The notes: generated from the sequence alone by a model not told the origin. DNA of 8,113 bases from Clostridiales bacterium (GCA_019422005.1 JAHZEF010000073.1:3576-11688), one strand, 5' to 3'; positions 1 through 6,326 are shown, numbered from the stretch's first letter. Program-made: numbers and translations.

Positions 1-282
1 CCCTGTGCCGCAGAGAAAAGCCTGTTGTATTTCTGCGCCTCTTTCCTCGCCGGATACAACATCCTGATGATTTCGTTCTGGCAATCAACGAAATGCACCG
101 CAAAGGCGCTGGCGGTCTCCCTGAGCCGGAGCGTGGTCTGCCTGCCGCTCCTCGTGTGGATTCTGCCGCACATTTTCGGCGGCGGCATCATTTGGCTCTG
201 CCATTCCTTCAGCGAGGCGGTCACCGCCTGCGCCGCCCTGATTCTGCTGGCCAGAAGCAAAAAAGCAGCATCTTCCAAATAA
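1..282 (+). CDS. MATE-family efflux transporter, C-terminal part
   Basis: This frame is open from the window edge to a TAA at 280-282, so only the last 93 residues of a larger membrane protein are visible. They hold hydrophobic helices separated by short basic loops, including a stretch resembling the last two or three helices of MATE (multi-antimicrobial extrusion) proteins: a Gly-Tyr-Asn turn, a Phe-Trp-Gln-Ser segment, then a long helix pair with a Gly-Gly-Gly turn, and a basic Arg-Ser-Lys-Lys tail. MATE proteins are Na+ or H+ antiporters that export cationic drugs or metabolites across the cytoplasmic membrane. The substrate cannot be told from this fragment. There is no convincing U-tract terminator before the flippase gene that begins about 220 bp downstream. 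The family call rests on general resemblance; another polytopic exporter of the same superfamily is possible. Confidence 0.65.
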   Translation, partial: PCAAEKSLLYFCASFLAGYNILMISFWQSTKCTAKALAVSLSRSVVCLPLLVWILPHIFGGGIIWLCHSFSEAVTACAALILLARSKKAASSK

Positions 283-465
283 GCCGGAGCGCGGATCAGA
301 GCCGCAGCCTCACTGCAGCCAGCTTCGAATGCCGCAAAACAAGGGAAAGCCATCCTGGAGCCGGTCAGAAATCCGTTTGTGTGGCTGCCGCTCACCGATT
401 GCGGGAGCTGCCGCCGCTTCTCCGCTCCTTCAAAATCGGGAAACAATTTTCTTCATATCACACCG

Positions 466-490
466 CCTTGTCCAATATGCTAGGACAGGG
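466..490 (+). promoter_or_regulatory. Hairpin overlapping the ribosome binding site of the flippase gene
   Basis: CCTTGTCC at 466-473 can pair with GGACAGGG at 483-490 (eight pairs, one of them G-U) around a nine-base loop. The right arm includes the first bases of the Shine-Dalgarno run at 487-492. In RNA the hairpin would partly hide the ribosome binding site. No T-run follows it, so it is not a terminator of the upstream transporter gene. The rest of the gap (283-465) shows no gene or strong promoter. Confidence 0.4.
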
Positions 491-499
491 GGTGATCGA

Positions 500-2011
500 T
501 TGGCACGGCGTCATACACTGTTCCACGGCACGCTGCTGCTGACGGCGGCCAGTCTGGCCCTCCGGGGCAGTTCCATGTGCTTTCAAGTCTATCTGTCCAA
601 CAAAATCGGGGCCGCCGGAATCGGCCTTCTGCAGCTGATCACCTCTGTCAGCTTTCTGGCCATGACGCTGGGCTCCGCCGGCGTCCGGGTCGCTTCCATG
701 TACCTGACCGCCGAGGAATACGGCGCGCGCCGCCCCGGCGGCATGCAGAAAGCGCTTCTCTGCTGTCTGTCCTATGGTTTCCTGGTCAGTACCGTCGGCG
801 GCGCGGCATTCCACGCCGCCGCGCCATGGATTGCAGAGCACTGGATTCAGGACCTTCGGGCCGTCTCCAGCCTGCGCGTGCTGGCCTGGAGCATGCCAAT
901 CTCCTGCCTCTGGTCCGTGATGGCCGGGTATTTCACCGCCTGCTCCAAGTTGAAGCAGCTGGTCTGGGTGGAATTTGTGGATCAGGCCGTCTCCATGGTC
1001 TCCACCATTCTGCTGCTGCTGTTCTGGGCCGGAGCCGACACGGAACGTGCCTGCGTCAGCATTCATCTGGGCAACGCCATTGCCACCGCCGTCACTCTGG
1101 TGCTGCTGGCCGGCCTTGCCCTGGCCGACCGCCGCGCCCCGATCCCGAAAGGGCTTTCCATGTGGAAGCGGCTTCTCCGCCTCTGCGTTCCGCTTGCAGC
1201 CAACGACGCGCTGCGCTCCGGCCTCTCTACAACGGAGCATCTGCTGATCCCCCGCGGGCTCGCCCGCTCCGGCGGTTCCACGGAGTCGGCAATGGCCTCA
1301 TACGGTACCATTCACGGCATGGTTTTCCCCATTATGATGTTTCCCTCCGTGCTGCTCTATTCTCTCTCCGACCTTCTGGTGCCGGAACTGGCCAAATGCC
1401 GGGCTGCCAAGGATTATCGCCGCATCCGCGCGCTTTCGGACCGCTGCCTGCGTATGGGAATGCTGTTTGCGGCAGCTGTGGCCGGCCTTTGCTACTGTCT
1501 TTCCGCGCCGCTTGGGACGCTGCTCTATCAAAGCGAGGAGGCCGGCTTCTACCTGCGTCTGTTTGCACCCCTGGTGCTGATCCTCTACATGGACGCCATG
1601 GTGGACGGCATGCACAAAGGAATGGGGCAGCAGGTATACTGCGTCCGGGTCAATACGCTGACCAACCTGCTGGACGTGGCACTGCTGTGGCTCCTCCTGC
1701 CCCGCTGGGGCATCACCGGATACTTTTTTACATTTACACTGACACATCTTCTGAACTTCTATCTGAGCATTGCGCGTCTGATGAATATCACCGGATACAC
1801 GCCGCCGCTCCCCTATGTCATTAAAATCCTGCTGTCCGCCATCGGCGCGGCAGCCGGTACCGGGCAGCTCTGCAGCCTGTGGAGCAGCGCTCTGGCCGCC
1901 TGCCTTCTGGGCACGCCCCTCTACCTTCTGCTGTTCTTTCTGCTGATCCGGCTGACCGCCTCTCTGTCCGCCGCGGACCTGCAGTGGCTGCGCTCGGTTC
2001 TGCATCCCTGA
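500..2011 (+). CDS. SpoVB/MurJ-like oligosaccharide (lipid II-type) flippase, MOP superfamily
   Basis: A polytopic membrane protein of 503 residues, normal for the SpoVB group of the MOP flippase superfamily. Members move lipid-linked precursors across the cytoplasmic membrane; SpoVB itself acts in spore cortex formation. Visible hallmarks are the N-terminal basic-then-hydrophobic start (HTLFHGTLLLTAA), the SNKIGAAGIGLLQLI segment near residue 35, the STTEHLLIPRGL segment in the middle, and the following YG-IHGM-FPIMMFPSVLLYSLSDLLVPELA region. The open frame extends upstream to an ATG at 329. However, TTG at 500 sits seven bases after AGGGGG in AGGGGGTGAT (487-496), one mismatch from the ideal AGGAGGTGAT. 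The 57 residues upstream of it are hydrophilic and unlike the family, so TTG 500 is chosen. Leucine is mostly CTG, read by the tRNA-Leu(CAG) in this window. The SpoVB grouping is firm; a sporulation role is inferred. Confidence 0.85.
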   Translation: MARRHTLFHGTLLLTAASLALRGSSMCFQVYLSNKIGAAGIGLLQLITSVSFLAMTLGSAGVRVASMYLTAEEYGARRPGGMQKALLCCLSYGFLVSTVGGAAFHAAAPWIAEHWIQDLRAVSSLRVLAWSMPISCLWSVMAGYFTACSKLKQLVWVEFVDQAVSMVSTILLLLFWAGADTERACVSIHLGNAIATAVTLVLLAGLALADRRAPIPKGLSMWKRLLRLCVPLAANDALRSGLSTTEHLLIPRGLARSGGSTESAMASYGTIHGMVFPIMMFPSVLLYSLSDLLVPELAKCRAAKDYRRIRALSDRCLRMGMLFAAAVAGLCYCLSAPLGTLLYQSEEAGFYLRLFAPLVLILYMDAMVDGMHKGMGQQVYCVRVNTLTNLLDVALLWLLLPRWGITGYFFTFTLTHLLNFYLSIARLMNITGYTPPLPYVIKILLSAIGAAAGTGQLCSLWSSALAACLLGTPLYLLLFFLLIRLTASLSAADLQWLRSVLHP

Positions 2012-2019
2012 AAAATCCA

Positions 2020-2049
2020 TTGACTTCCGTTTGCGCGTGTCAGTATAAT
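2020..2049 (+). promoter_or_regulatory. Sigma-A promoter of the threonine aldolase operon
   Basis: TTGACT at 2020-2025 and a perfect TATAAT at 2044-2049 are separated by 18 bases. This predicts a start near 2056 and a leader of about 25 bases before the ATG at 2082. It lies just after the flippase stop codon, so the downstream operon has its own promoter. Confidence 0.85.
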
Positions 2050-2081
2050 AGCCTTATCTGACATACAAAAGGATGAGGTAC

Positions 2082-3110
2082 ATGTATTTTCTTCGGAACG
2101 ACTATTCCGAGGGCGCGCTGCCGCAGGTTATGGAAGCTCTGGTCCGCACAAACCTGTGCCCGACCACCGGCTACGGCGACGACCCCTATTGCCATGAGGC
2201 GGCGGAAAAGCTCAGGGCCCGTTTTTCCTGTCCCGATGCAGACGTTCATTTTCTGATGGGTGGCACGCAGACCAATCTGACGGTCATGAGTGCATTTCTG
2301 CGCCCCTGGGAAGCTGTCATCGCCGCTGATACCGGCCATATCTCCATCCATGAGACCGGCGCCATCGAGACCACAGGCCATAAAATCTGCACAGTCGCCT
2401 CCTCAGACGGGAAGCTGCATCCCGGCCAGATCCGTCAGGTCTTCGAAGCCCATGCGTGCGGGCATGATGAGCATATGGTTCTGCCGAAGCTGGTATACCT
2501 TTCCGATTCCACGGAGCTCGGCACCATCTACAGCCGTTCCGAACTGGCCGCCATCTCCCGGGTGTGCAGGGAACTGGATCTGTACCTCTACCTGGACGGC
2601 GCGCGCCTGGCTGCGGCGCTGGCCTGCCCGGCGAATGACCTTCGGCCGGAAGACCTGGCTGACCTCTGCGACGCCTTTTATTTGGGCGGTACCAAGAATG
2701 GCCTTCTGTTCGGCGAGGCTCTGCTGATCCTTCGCGACAGCCTGAAGCCCAATTTCCGGCATGCAGTCAAGCAGCACGGCGCCATGCTGGCCAAAGGGCG
2801 GCTTCTGGGGCTGCAGTTTTCCACCGTTCTGGATGATGACCTTTGGCTGCAGAGCGCCCGCCATGCCAATGAACTGGCCGCGCGGCTGACCGACGGATTG
2901 GCCGCAATGGGGTATCCCCTGCTTGTGCAGTCCCCAACCAACCAGGTCTTCCCCATATTCCCCAATGGGCAGCTTGCCCTGCTGGACCAGTCGTTCAGCT
3001 TCGAACGCTGGGCTGCTGTCGATCCGGAGCATACCGCAGTCCGCCTCGTGACCTCCTGGGCAACCAGCCCCGAAACCGTAGAGGCATTTCTTGCAGCGGT
3101 GCGCCCATGA
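2082..3110 (+). CDS. Low-specificity threonine aldolase / beta-eliminating lyase family PLP enzyme
   Basis: A 342-residue fold type I PLP enzyme. It would cleave L-threonine or L-allo-threonine to glycine and acetaldehyde in the cytoplasm. In order it shows the N-terminal NDYSEGA signature at residues 6-12, the TGYGDD substrate-loop segment near residue 30, GGTQTN near residue 62 (phosphate binding), a DTGHIS His near residue 86 expected to stack on the cofactor ring, LDGAR near residue 172 (Asp to the pyridine nitrogen), and YLGGTKNG with Lys205 as the Schiff-base lysine. An in-frame ATG at 2073 is too close to the AAAGGA ribosome site (2068-2073). The ATG at 2082 is eight bases from it and matches the family's usual MY-F-NDYSEGA start. 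The gene is the first of a three-gene operon and overlaps the next by ATGA. Specificity among beta-hydroxy amino acids cannot be read from sequence. Confidence 0.9.
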   Translation: MYFLRNDYSEGALPQVMEALVRTNLCPTTGYGDDPYCHEAAEKLRARFSCPDADVHFLMGGTQTNLTVMSAFLRPWEAVIAADTGHISIHETGAIETTGHKICTVASSDGKLHPGQIRQVFEAHACGHDEHMVLPKLVYLSDSTELGTIYSRSELAAISRVCRELDLYLYLDGARLAAALACPANDLRPEDLADLCDAFYLGGTKNGLLFGEALLILRDSLKPNFRHAVKQHGAMLAKGRLLGLQFSTVLDDDLWLQSARHANELAARLTDGLAAMGYPLLVQSPTNQVFPIFPNGQLALLDQSFSFERWAAVDPEHTAVRLVTSWATSPETVEAFLAAVRP

Positions 3111-3592
3111 CACAGAAGCATCCGATCCCTCCGCTTTATGACGCCGCTTCACAGGTGCTGGTACTGGGCAGCTTTCCCTCGGTCAAATCGCGGGAAGGGA
3201 TGTTCTTTTATCATCATCCGCAAAACCGGTTCTGGCGCGTCATCGCAGGCGTATACGGCAGCCCGGTGCCGGAAACCATTGATCAGAAACGCGCGCTGCT
3301 GCTGGAAAACAGAGTCGCCGTTTGGGACGTCATTGCCAGCTGTGAAATTGAAGGCTCCAGCGACGCATCCATTCGCGCCGTTGTTCCGACCGACCTGACG
3401 CCGATCCTCCGGGCCGCGCCGATTCGCCGCATCTATTGCAACGGTTCCACCGCCTGGAAGCTGTATCAGAAGCATCAGCTGCCGCTTACCGGGATCCCTG
3501 CGGTTCAGCTGCCTTCCACCAGCCCCGCCAACGCCGCCTGGAAGCTTCCCGCGCTGCTGGATGCCTGGTCTGTGATTCGCGGAGGTTCATGA
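3107..3592 (+). CDS. Uracil-DNA glycosylase superfamily protein, family 6 (hypoxanthine-DNA glycosylase) type
   Basis: A 161-residue protein of the small Mug/TDG-like branch of the UDG superfamily, which flips out and removes deaminated bases (uracil or hypoxanthine) from DNA for base excision repair. Motif 1 is LGSFPS (20-25), followed by S28, Y35 and HPQNRFW (37-43). Asn40 fits the catalytic Asn of characterised hypoxanthine-DNA glycosylases. The C-terminal motif is STSPANA (137-143). The segment AVWDV--SCEIEGSSDASIR (71-90) also fits this family. The ATG overlaps the aldolase stop codon (ATGA) and has only a poor Shine-Dalgarno match, so translation is probably coupled to the upstream gene. 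Assignment to the UDG superfamily is strong. Preference for hypoxanthine over uracil comes from family knowledge and is less sure. Confidence 0.88.
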   Translation: MTQKHPIPPLYDAASQVLVLGSFPSVKSREGMFFYHHPQNRFWRVIAGVYGSPVPETIDQKRALLLENRVAVWDVIASCEIEGSSDASIRAVVPTDLTPILRAAPIRRIYCNGSTAWKLYQKHQLPLTGIPAVQLPSTSPANAAWKLPALLDAWSVIRGGS

Positions 3593-3593
3593 A

Positions 3594-3791
3594 ATGGAAC
3601 GGGAATTCATCTTCAGCGGCTATTGCCGCCAGCTGGATCAGGCAAGAACGGTGCTCTGTGAATTTTCCGAGTCAGACGGCCTGCGGCTGCTTCTTTCCGC
3701 GGATTGCCGCTATCCAGATTGCCGTTTTCTTTCAGAATGCCCGATTGCCGCAGAAATTGCGGGCAGTCAAAACGGAGGCTCTCAAGGATGA
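3594..3791 (+). CDS. Small Cys-containing protein of unknown function (65 aa)
   Basis: A short gene one base after the glycosylase stop codon, with an excellent GGAGG at 3581-3585, eight bases before its ATG. The product begins MEREFIFSGYCRQLDQARTV. It carries Cys11 and Cys22, then Cys38, Cys43 and Cys49 in a C-x4-C-x5-C arrangement (CRYPDCRFLSECPIA), which could bind a metal. It has no signal peptide or membrane segment, so it is probably cytosolic. The last seven codons and the stop lie within the terminator hairpin, so the C-terminal SQNGGSQG tail is probably unconstrained. It resembles short conserved hypothetical proteins seen in Clostridia, but no function is known to me. Spacing and ribosome site make it a real gene rather than a chance frame. 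Confidence 0.75.
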   Translation: MEREFIFSGYCRQLDQARTVLCEFSESDGLRLLLSADCRYPDCRFLSECPIAAEIAGSQNGGSQG

Positions 3792-3805
3792 GAGCCTCCG
3801 TTTTT
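3769..3805. terminator. Bidirectional intrinsic terminator between convergent operons
   Basis: CGGAGGCTCTC (3773-3783) pairs perfectly with GAGAGCCTCCG (3790-3800) around a six-base loop. The stem is flanked by AAAA on the left and TTTTT on the right, so it works from either strand. It ends the aldolase-glycosylase operon (+) and the GNAT-DUF2500-amidohydrolase operon (-). The small protein's stop codon (3789-3791) is at the loop edge. A lesser 6-bp hairpin, GCGGCA/TGCCGC at 3817-3831, directly follows the amidohydrolase stop. Confidence 0.92.
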
Positions 3806-3831
3806 GCCTGGAACGGGCGGCAGCATGCCGC

Positions 3832-5034
3832 TCAGAGGCGGTACAGCGCTTCGGCATTGCGCCAAAGGATCCGGTCCGCCAGTTCTTCCGCCTGCTGCAC
3901 CGTCATATGGCCGCAGTCGATTTTCTCCGCCAGCGCCGCCGCAATCACATCTCTTGCCGCAAGCAGGGAGCCGAAGCTCTCCTGTGCGGTCCAGGTATCA
4001 CAGCCCCAGCAGACCTGGTCGGACGTTCCCACTTCCAGCAGTTCCACCAGGAGCCGCACTGCGGCGGACGGAGACAGCAGCGGCACCCAGGTCAGATCGG
4101 GATAGACGTTCGGGCAGGTCTGCGCCAGTGCGCAGACGTCCTGCGTCCAGGGGTAGCTGCAGTGCAGCAGCGCAAATTTGGTGTCGGGATGCCGCTGGAT
4201 CAGGCTGTGCAGCTCCATGGCGCCGCAGCGGGTCAGAATCCCCATACCCGTATGAACCTGAACCGGCAATCCCAGCTGTGCCGCCAGATCGCACAGAATA
4301 TCCATGATATAATCCTGAAACTGCTTTTTGGCCGTTTCATCCAGCCGTTCCTCCGGCACGCCCCATGCCTGCAGCGCCTGCATCCGGCCGGCCGGCCGGA
4401 AGTCCAGCCCGCGGTCCCAGGCGGCTGCGCACTTCAGCGCGCAGGCTCCCCGCTCCTTCTGCGCTGCAATCTGCCGCGCCATCTGGTCTACATAGTCCTC
4501 CAGCGTCTCCGGCGAGAAACCGTCGCAGCACTTCCAGGGGGAATTCCCGTTATGATCCACAGAATCCCGGTGGTACCCGAACAGGAACATGTTGATCCGG
4601 TAGGACGGCGCAAACAGTTCCGGATCTCCTGCACAATCCCCGGGATCCCAGTAGCTGTCCAGCAGCGACTTGCGATAATGGCAGATATCCCGAAAGATCC
4701 TGCGGTCATGCAGGGGATCAGACCGGTCCGCCAGGCAAACCGTCTCGGACCAGCTGTCCCAATTCCCCTCTGACAGCGGCTCCGTAAAATGATACAGCTG
4801 CCGCATGCTTTTTTCCCAATAGAGGAAATAGGAATTATGGCGCATCCGCTCCAGATACGTCTTCCGCTCAGCCGGATTTTCTCCCAGCTGTCCGCCCACC
4901 CAGCTGCAATAGCTGTTGTTCAGCAGACAAGCCAAGTCCGTCTGCCCCGGCAGGGCGGTTCTGTGATAGTGGCTGTGGGTATTGATAACCGGTCTGTCCG
5001 CCAGATACCCCAGCAAATACTGCCTGTTGTTCAT
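3832..5034 (-). CDS. Amidohydrolase-superfamily metal-dependent enzyme, unknown substrate
   Basis: A 400-residue cytosolic TIM-barrel hydrolase-type protein. Likely metal ligands are spread as in the family: His20 and His22 in INTHSHYH after strand 1, Lys201 in ALKCAAAWDRGL, His261 in QVHTG, His291 in LLHCSYPW, and Asp346 in GCDTW near the C-terminus. The spacing and the ALK-AAA-DRGL segment recall the amidohydrolase_2 group, including uronate isomerase-like and FluG N-terminal-like proteins, rather than ureases or dihydroorotases. The ATG overlaps the DUF2500 stop by ATGA and is seven bases after AGGAGG on the minus strand. It is the last gene of the operon. An insertion between about residues 35 and 180, rich in Trp, Tyr and Asp, probably caps the active site and sets substrate choice. 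Isomerase, hydrolase or decarboxylase chemistry are all possible, and I cannot name the substrate. Confidence 0.85.
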   Translation of the reverse strand: MNNRQYLLGYLADRPVINTHSHYHRTALPGQTDLACLLNNSYCSWVGGQLGENPAERKTYLERMRHNSYFLYWEKSMRQLYHFTEPLSEGNWDSWSETVCLADRSDPLHDRRIFRDICHYRKSLLDSYWDPGDCAGDPELFAPSYRINMFLFGYHRDSVDHNGNSPWKCCDGFSPETLEDYVDQMARQIAAQKERGACALKCAAAWDRGLDFRPAGRMQALQAWGVPEERLDETAKKQFQDYIMDILCDLAAQLGLPVQVHTGMGILTRCGAMELHSLIQRHPDTKFALLHCSYPWTQDVCALAQTCPNVYPDLTWVPLLSPSAAVRLLVELLEVGTSDQVCWGCDTWTAQESFGSLLAARDVIAAALAEKIDCGHMTVQQAEELADRILWRNAEALYRL

Positions 5035-5429
5035 GTTTCTTCCTCCTGCAGACGCTGAAATTCCAAAAACCTTGTTCCCTGAAAGGTCAGTTTCCCGCGG
5101 TCACCCTCCAGAATCACGCCATATGTCCGGGACGGCAACTGGAATTCCAGCCGGTCGCCGCTCTCCACTTCAAACGTAACATGGTACGAAGTGGAACTGG
5201 TCGTATGATGCATCGTTTCTCCCGCCATATGATGATGCATGTGCACATCCGCCCGTTTCGCCGCCACAACAGCCGCAACGGATAAAACCGGCTGCGCATT
5301 GTTGTAGCTCCGCTGCCGCGCACTGCTGACCACCGCCCGGATCAGCAGGCCGATCACCAGTATAAACACCACAGCCATCAGAATCGGAACAACCTGGAAC
5401 ATCATTCCCATACCGCCAAACCCTTCCAT
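5031..5429 (-). CDS. DUF2500 family membrane-anchored protein
   Basis: A 132-residue protein with one N-terminal membrane helix (about residues 11-33) after a Gly/Met-rich start, then a soluble domain. The C-terminal half has the DUF2500 hallmarks: AAKRADVH near 56-63, YHVTFEVESGDRLEFQLP (82-99), YGVILEGDRGKLTFQGTRFLEF (103-124). The family's function is unknown. A linker between the conserved blocks is unusually rich in His and Met (HMHHHMAGETMHH, residues 63-75; six His in 13 residues) and might bind a metal. The frame is open to an ATG at 5465, but ATG 5429 is seven bases after GGGAGG and begins the natural hydrophobic N-terminus, so it is preferred. It lies 52 bases after the GNAT gene and overlaps the amidohydrolase start by four bases. 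Confidence 0.85.
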   Translation of the reverse strand: MEGFGGMGMMFQVVPILMAVVFILVIGLLIRAVVSSARQRSYNNAQPVLSVAAVVAAKRADVHMHHHMAGETMHHTTSSTSYHVTFEVESGDRLEFQLPSRTYGVILEGDRGKLTFQGTRFLEFQRLQEEET

Positions 5430-5481
5430 GATATGTCCTCCCAACCGTCTGCCGTCCGCTGCCAAAGCTTCCGCCCGGCAA

Positions 5482-5994
5482 TCACTCCATCTCCGATCCG
5501 CGAAGTTTCGCGTACATACAGCTGTCCCGCACCACTCCGTTCTTCAAAACGCTGCGGCGCAGCACGCCCTCCATCTCAAACCCCGCATGCTCCAATACCC
5601 GCCGCGACGCAATATTTTCCGCAAACGGCGTTGCATAGATTCGTTCCAGCCCCAGCGCCGAAAACGCTTCCCTGCAAATTCTCCGCACTGCCGCAGACAT
5701 GAGGCCGCGTCCCCAATAGGGCTCCGCCAGCCAGTAGCCCAGTTCTGCAGTCCGGCAGGCAATGTCACTTCCCTGCTGCACGGCGACGCTTCCCACGGCA
5801 TGGCCATCGCAGACAATCGCGCGGCACAGCTGCCCGTGATCCCCCTGCCCGATACAGCTGCATATATATCTGCGCGCATCCTCCGGCGTATAGGGAAACG
5901 GGAAGATATCCCGCAGGAAGTCCGCAATTTTGCGGTTATTCGCATATGCCGCCACGGACGGGATATCCGCCATCTGCCAGGCTCTGAGTTCCAA
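5482..5994 (-). CDS. GNAT family N-acetyltransferase (RimJ/RimL-like)
   Basis: A 170-residue acetyl-CoA-dependent acetyltransferase of the GNAT superfamily, in the branch that includes RimJ/RimL and spermidine acetyltransferases. It starts ELRAWQMADIPSVAAYANN, the usual beta1-alpha1 of the group. AELGYWLAEPYWGRGLMSAAV (about 83-103) is the acetyl-CoA pyrophosphate-binding motif A, and AENIASRRVLEHAGFEMEGVLRR (about 125-147) the conserved Asn-Ser-Arg helix and motif B. The frame also has an ATG at 6030, but the promoter's extended -10 element (TAGAAT, 6026-6021) overlaps it, so it cannot be in the main transcript. TTG at 5994 follows GGGGAGGGG with nine bases after GGAGG, leaving a leader of about 20 bases. 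It is the first gene of the three-gene minus-strand operon. The acceptor (protein N-terminus, amine or antibiotic) is unknown. Confidence 0.88.
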   Translation of the reverse strand: MELRAWQMADIPSVAAYANNRKIADFLRDIFPFPYTPEDARRYICSCIGQGDHGQLCRAIVCDGHAVGSVAVQQGSDIACRTAELGYWLAEPYWGRGLMSAAVRRICREAFSALGLERIYATPFAENIASRRVLEHAGFEMEGVLRRSVLKNGVVRDSCMYAKLRGSEME

Positions 5995-6020
5995 TATGAA
6001 TCCCCTCCCCTTCTGCAGCA

Positions 6021-6049
6021 ATTCTATCATTGCGCCGCCGGCTGGTCAA
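6021..6049 (-). promoter_or_regulatory. Sigma-A promoter of the GNAT-DUF2500-amidohydrolase operon
   Basis: On the minus strand TTGACC (6049-6044) is 17 bases from TAGAAT (6026-6021), with a TG one base upstream of the -10 (extended -10). Predicted transcription start is near 6015, upstream of the GGGGAGGGG ribosome site and downstream of ATG 6030. Confidence 0.8.
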
Positions 6050-6076
6050 GCGCAGAAACGGTCGCGCACAGCTACG

Positions 6077-6100
6077 CCGTCCCGGAAACTTCCGGGACGG
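6077..6100. repeat. 24-bp near-perfect palindrome upstream of the GNAT promoter
   Basis: CCGTCCCGGAA and TTCCGGGACGG form 11-base arms around a two-base centre. There is no T-run on either side, so it is not a standard terminator. Its centre lies about 73 bases upstream of the predicted GNAT start, where an activator site or an RNA hairpin is possible. Function is unknown. Confidence 0.45.
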
Positions 6101-6133
6101 ATCCGCATACGCCCCCACAGCAGATAAAGCCGA

Positions 6134-6152
6134 AGCCCCGCAAAGCGGGGCT
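6134..6152 (-). repeat. GC-rich hairpin between the tRNA terminator and the GNAT promoter
   Basis: AGCCCCGC (6134-6141) pairs with GCGGGGCT (6145-6152) around AAA. On the minus strand it is followed by TTCGGCTTTAT, a weak U-rich tail, so it may be a backup terminator preventing tRNA read-through into the GNAT operon. The T content is too low to be sure. Confidence 0.4.
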
Positions 6153-6201
6153 GATTGCGGAAGGGGCGGCGCAGATTGCATTTTTGTCATGCCGCAGATA
6201 T

Positions 6202-6237
6202 AAAAAGACGCCGGAGCAAAGCGGACTTTGCTCCGGC
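6202..6237 (-). terminator. Intrinsic terminator of tRNA-Leu
   Basis: A perfect 12-bp stem, GCCGGAGCAAAG (6210-6221) with CTTTGCTCCGGC (6226-6237), has a four-base loop. On the minus strand it is followed by GTC and then TTTTT (6206-6202). It begins one base after the encoded CCA end of the tRNA. Confidence 0.92.
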
Positions 6238-6238
6238 A

Positions 6239-6326
6239 TGGTGCGCGAGGCGGGACTTGAACCCGCACGTGCGTAATGCACACTAGAACCTGAATCTAGC
6301 GAGTCTGCCAATTCCACCACTCGCGC
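6239..6326 (-). tRNA. tRNA-Leu (anticodon CAG)
   Basis: The minus strand folds as a class II tRNA. The acceptor GCGCGAG (from 6326) pairs with CTCGCGC (6249-6243), followed by discriminator A and an encoded CCA (6241-6239). The D-arm contains GGAATTGGCAGA. The anticodon stem CTAGA/TCTAG encloses loop TTCAGGT, giving anticodon CAG, which reads CUG. The long variable arm pairs TGTGC with GCACG. The T-arm is GCGGG-TTCAAGT-CCCGC. The long variable arm with A73 fits leucine, not serine or tyrosine. CTG is the dominant leucine codon in the neighbouring genes. Confidence 0.97.

Noticed and set aside
453..481. Possible sigma-E (sporulation) promoter before the SpoVB-like gene: TCATATC, 14 bases, AATATGCT
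   Set aside because: The -10 match is only partial, and the predicted start would fall in the Shine-Dalgarno site itself, leaving almost no leader. Tempting because spoVB genes can be under sigma-E, but not supported well enough.
329..499. N-terminal extension of the flippase from ATG 329
   Set aside because: The extra 57 residues are hydrophilic and unlike SpoVB-type N-termini, no ribosome site precedes ATG 329, and an excellent one precedes TTG 500.
3436..4773. Long plus-strand frame of 445 codons opposite the amidohydrolase
   Set aside because: It lies antisense to a gene with clear family motifs, starts inside the glycosylase gene, runs through the terminator, and has Arg/Gln/Pro-rich shadow-frame composition.
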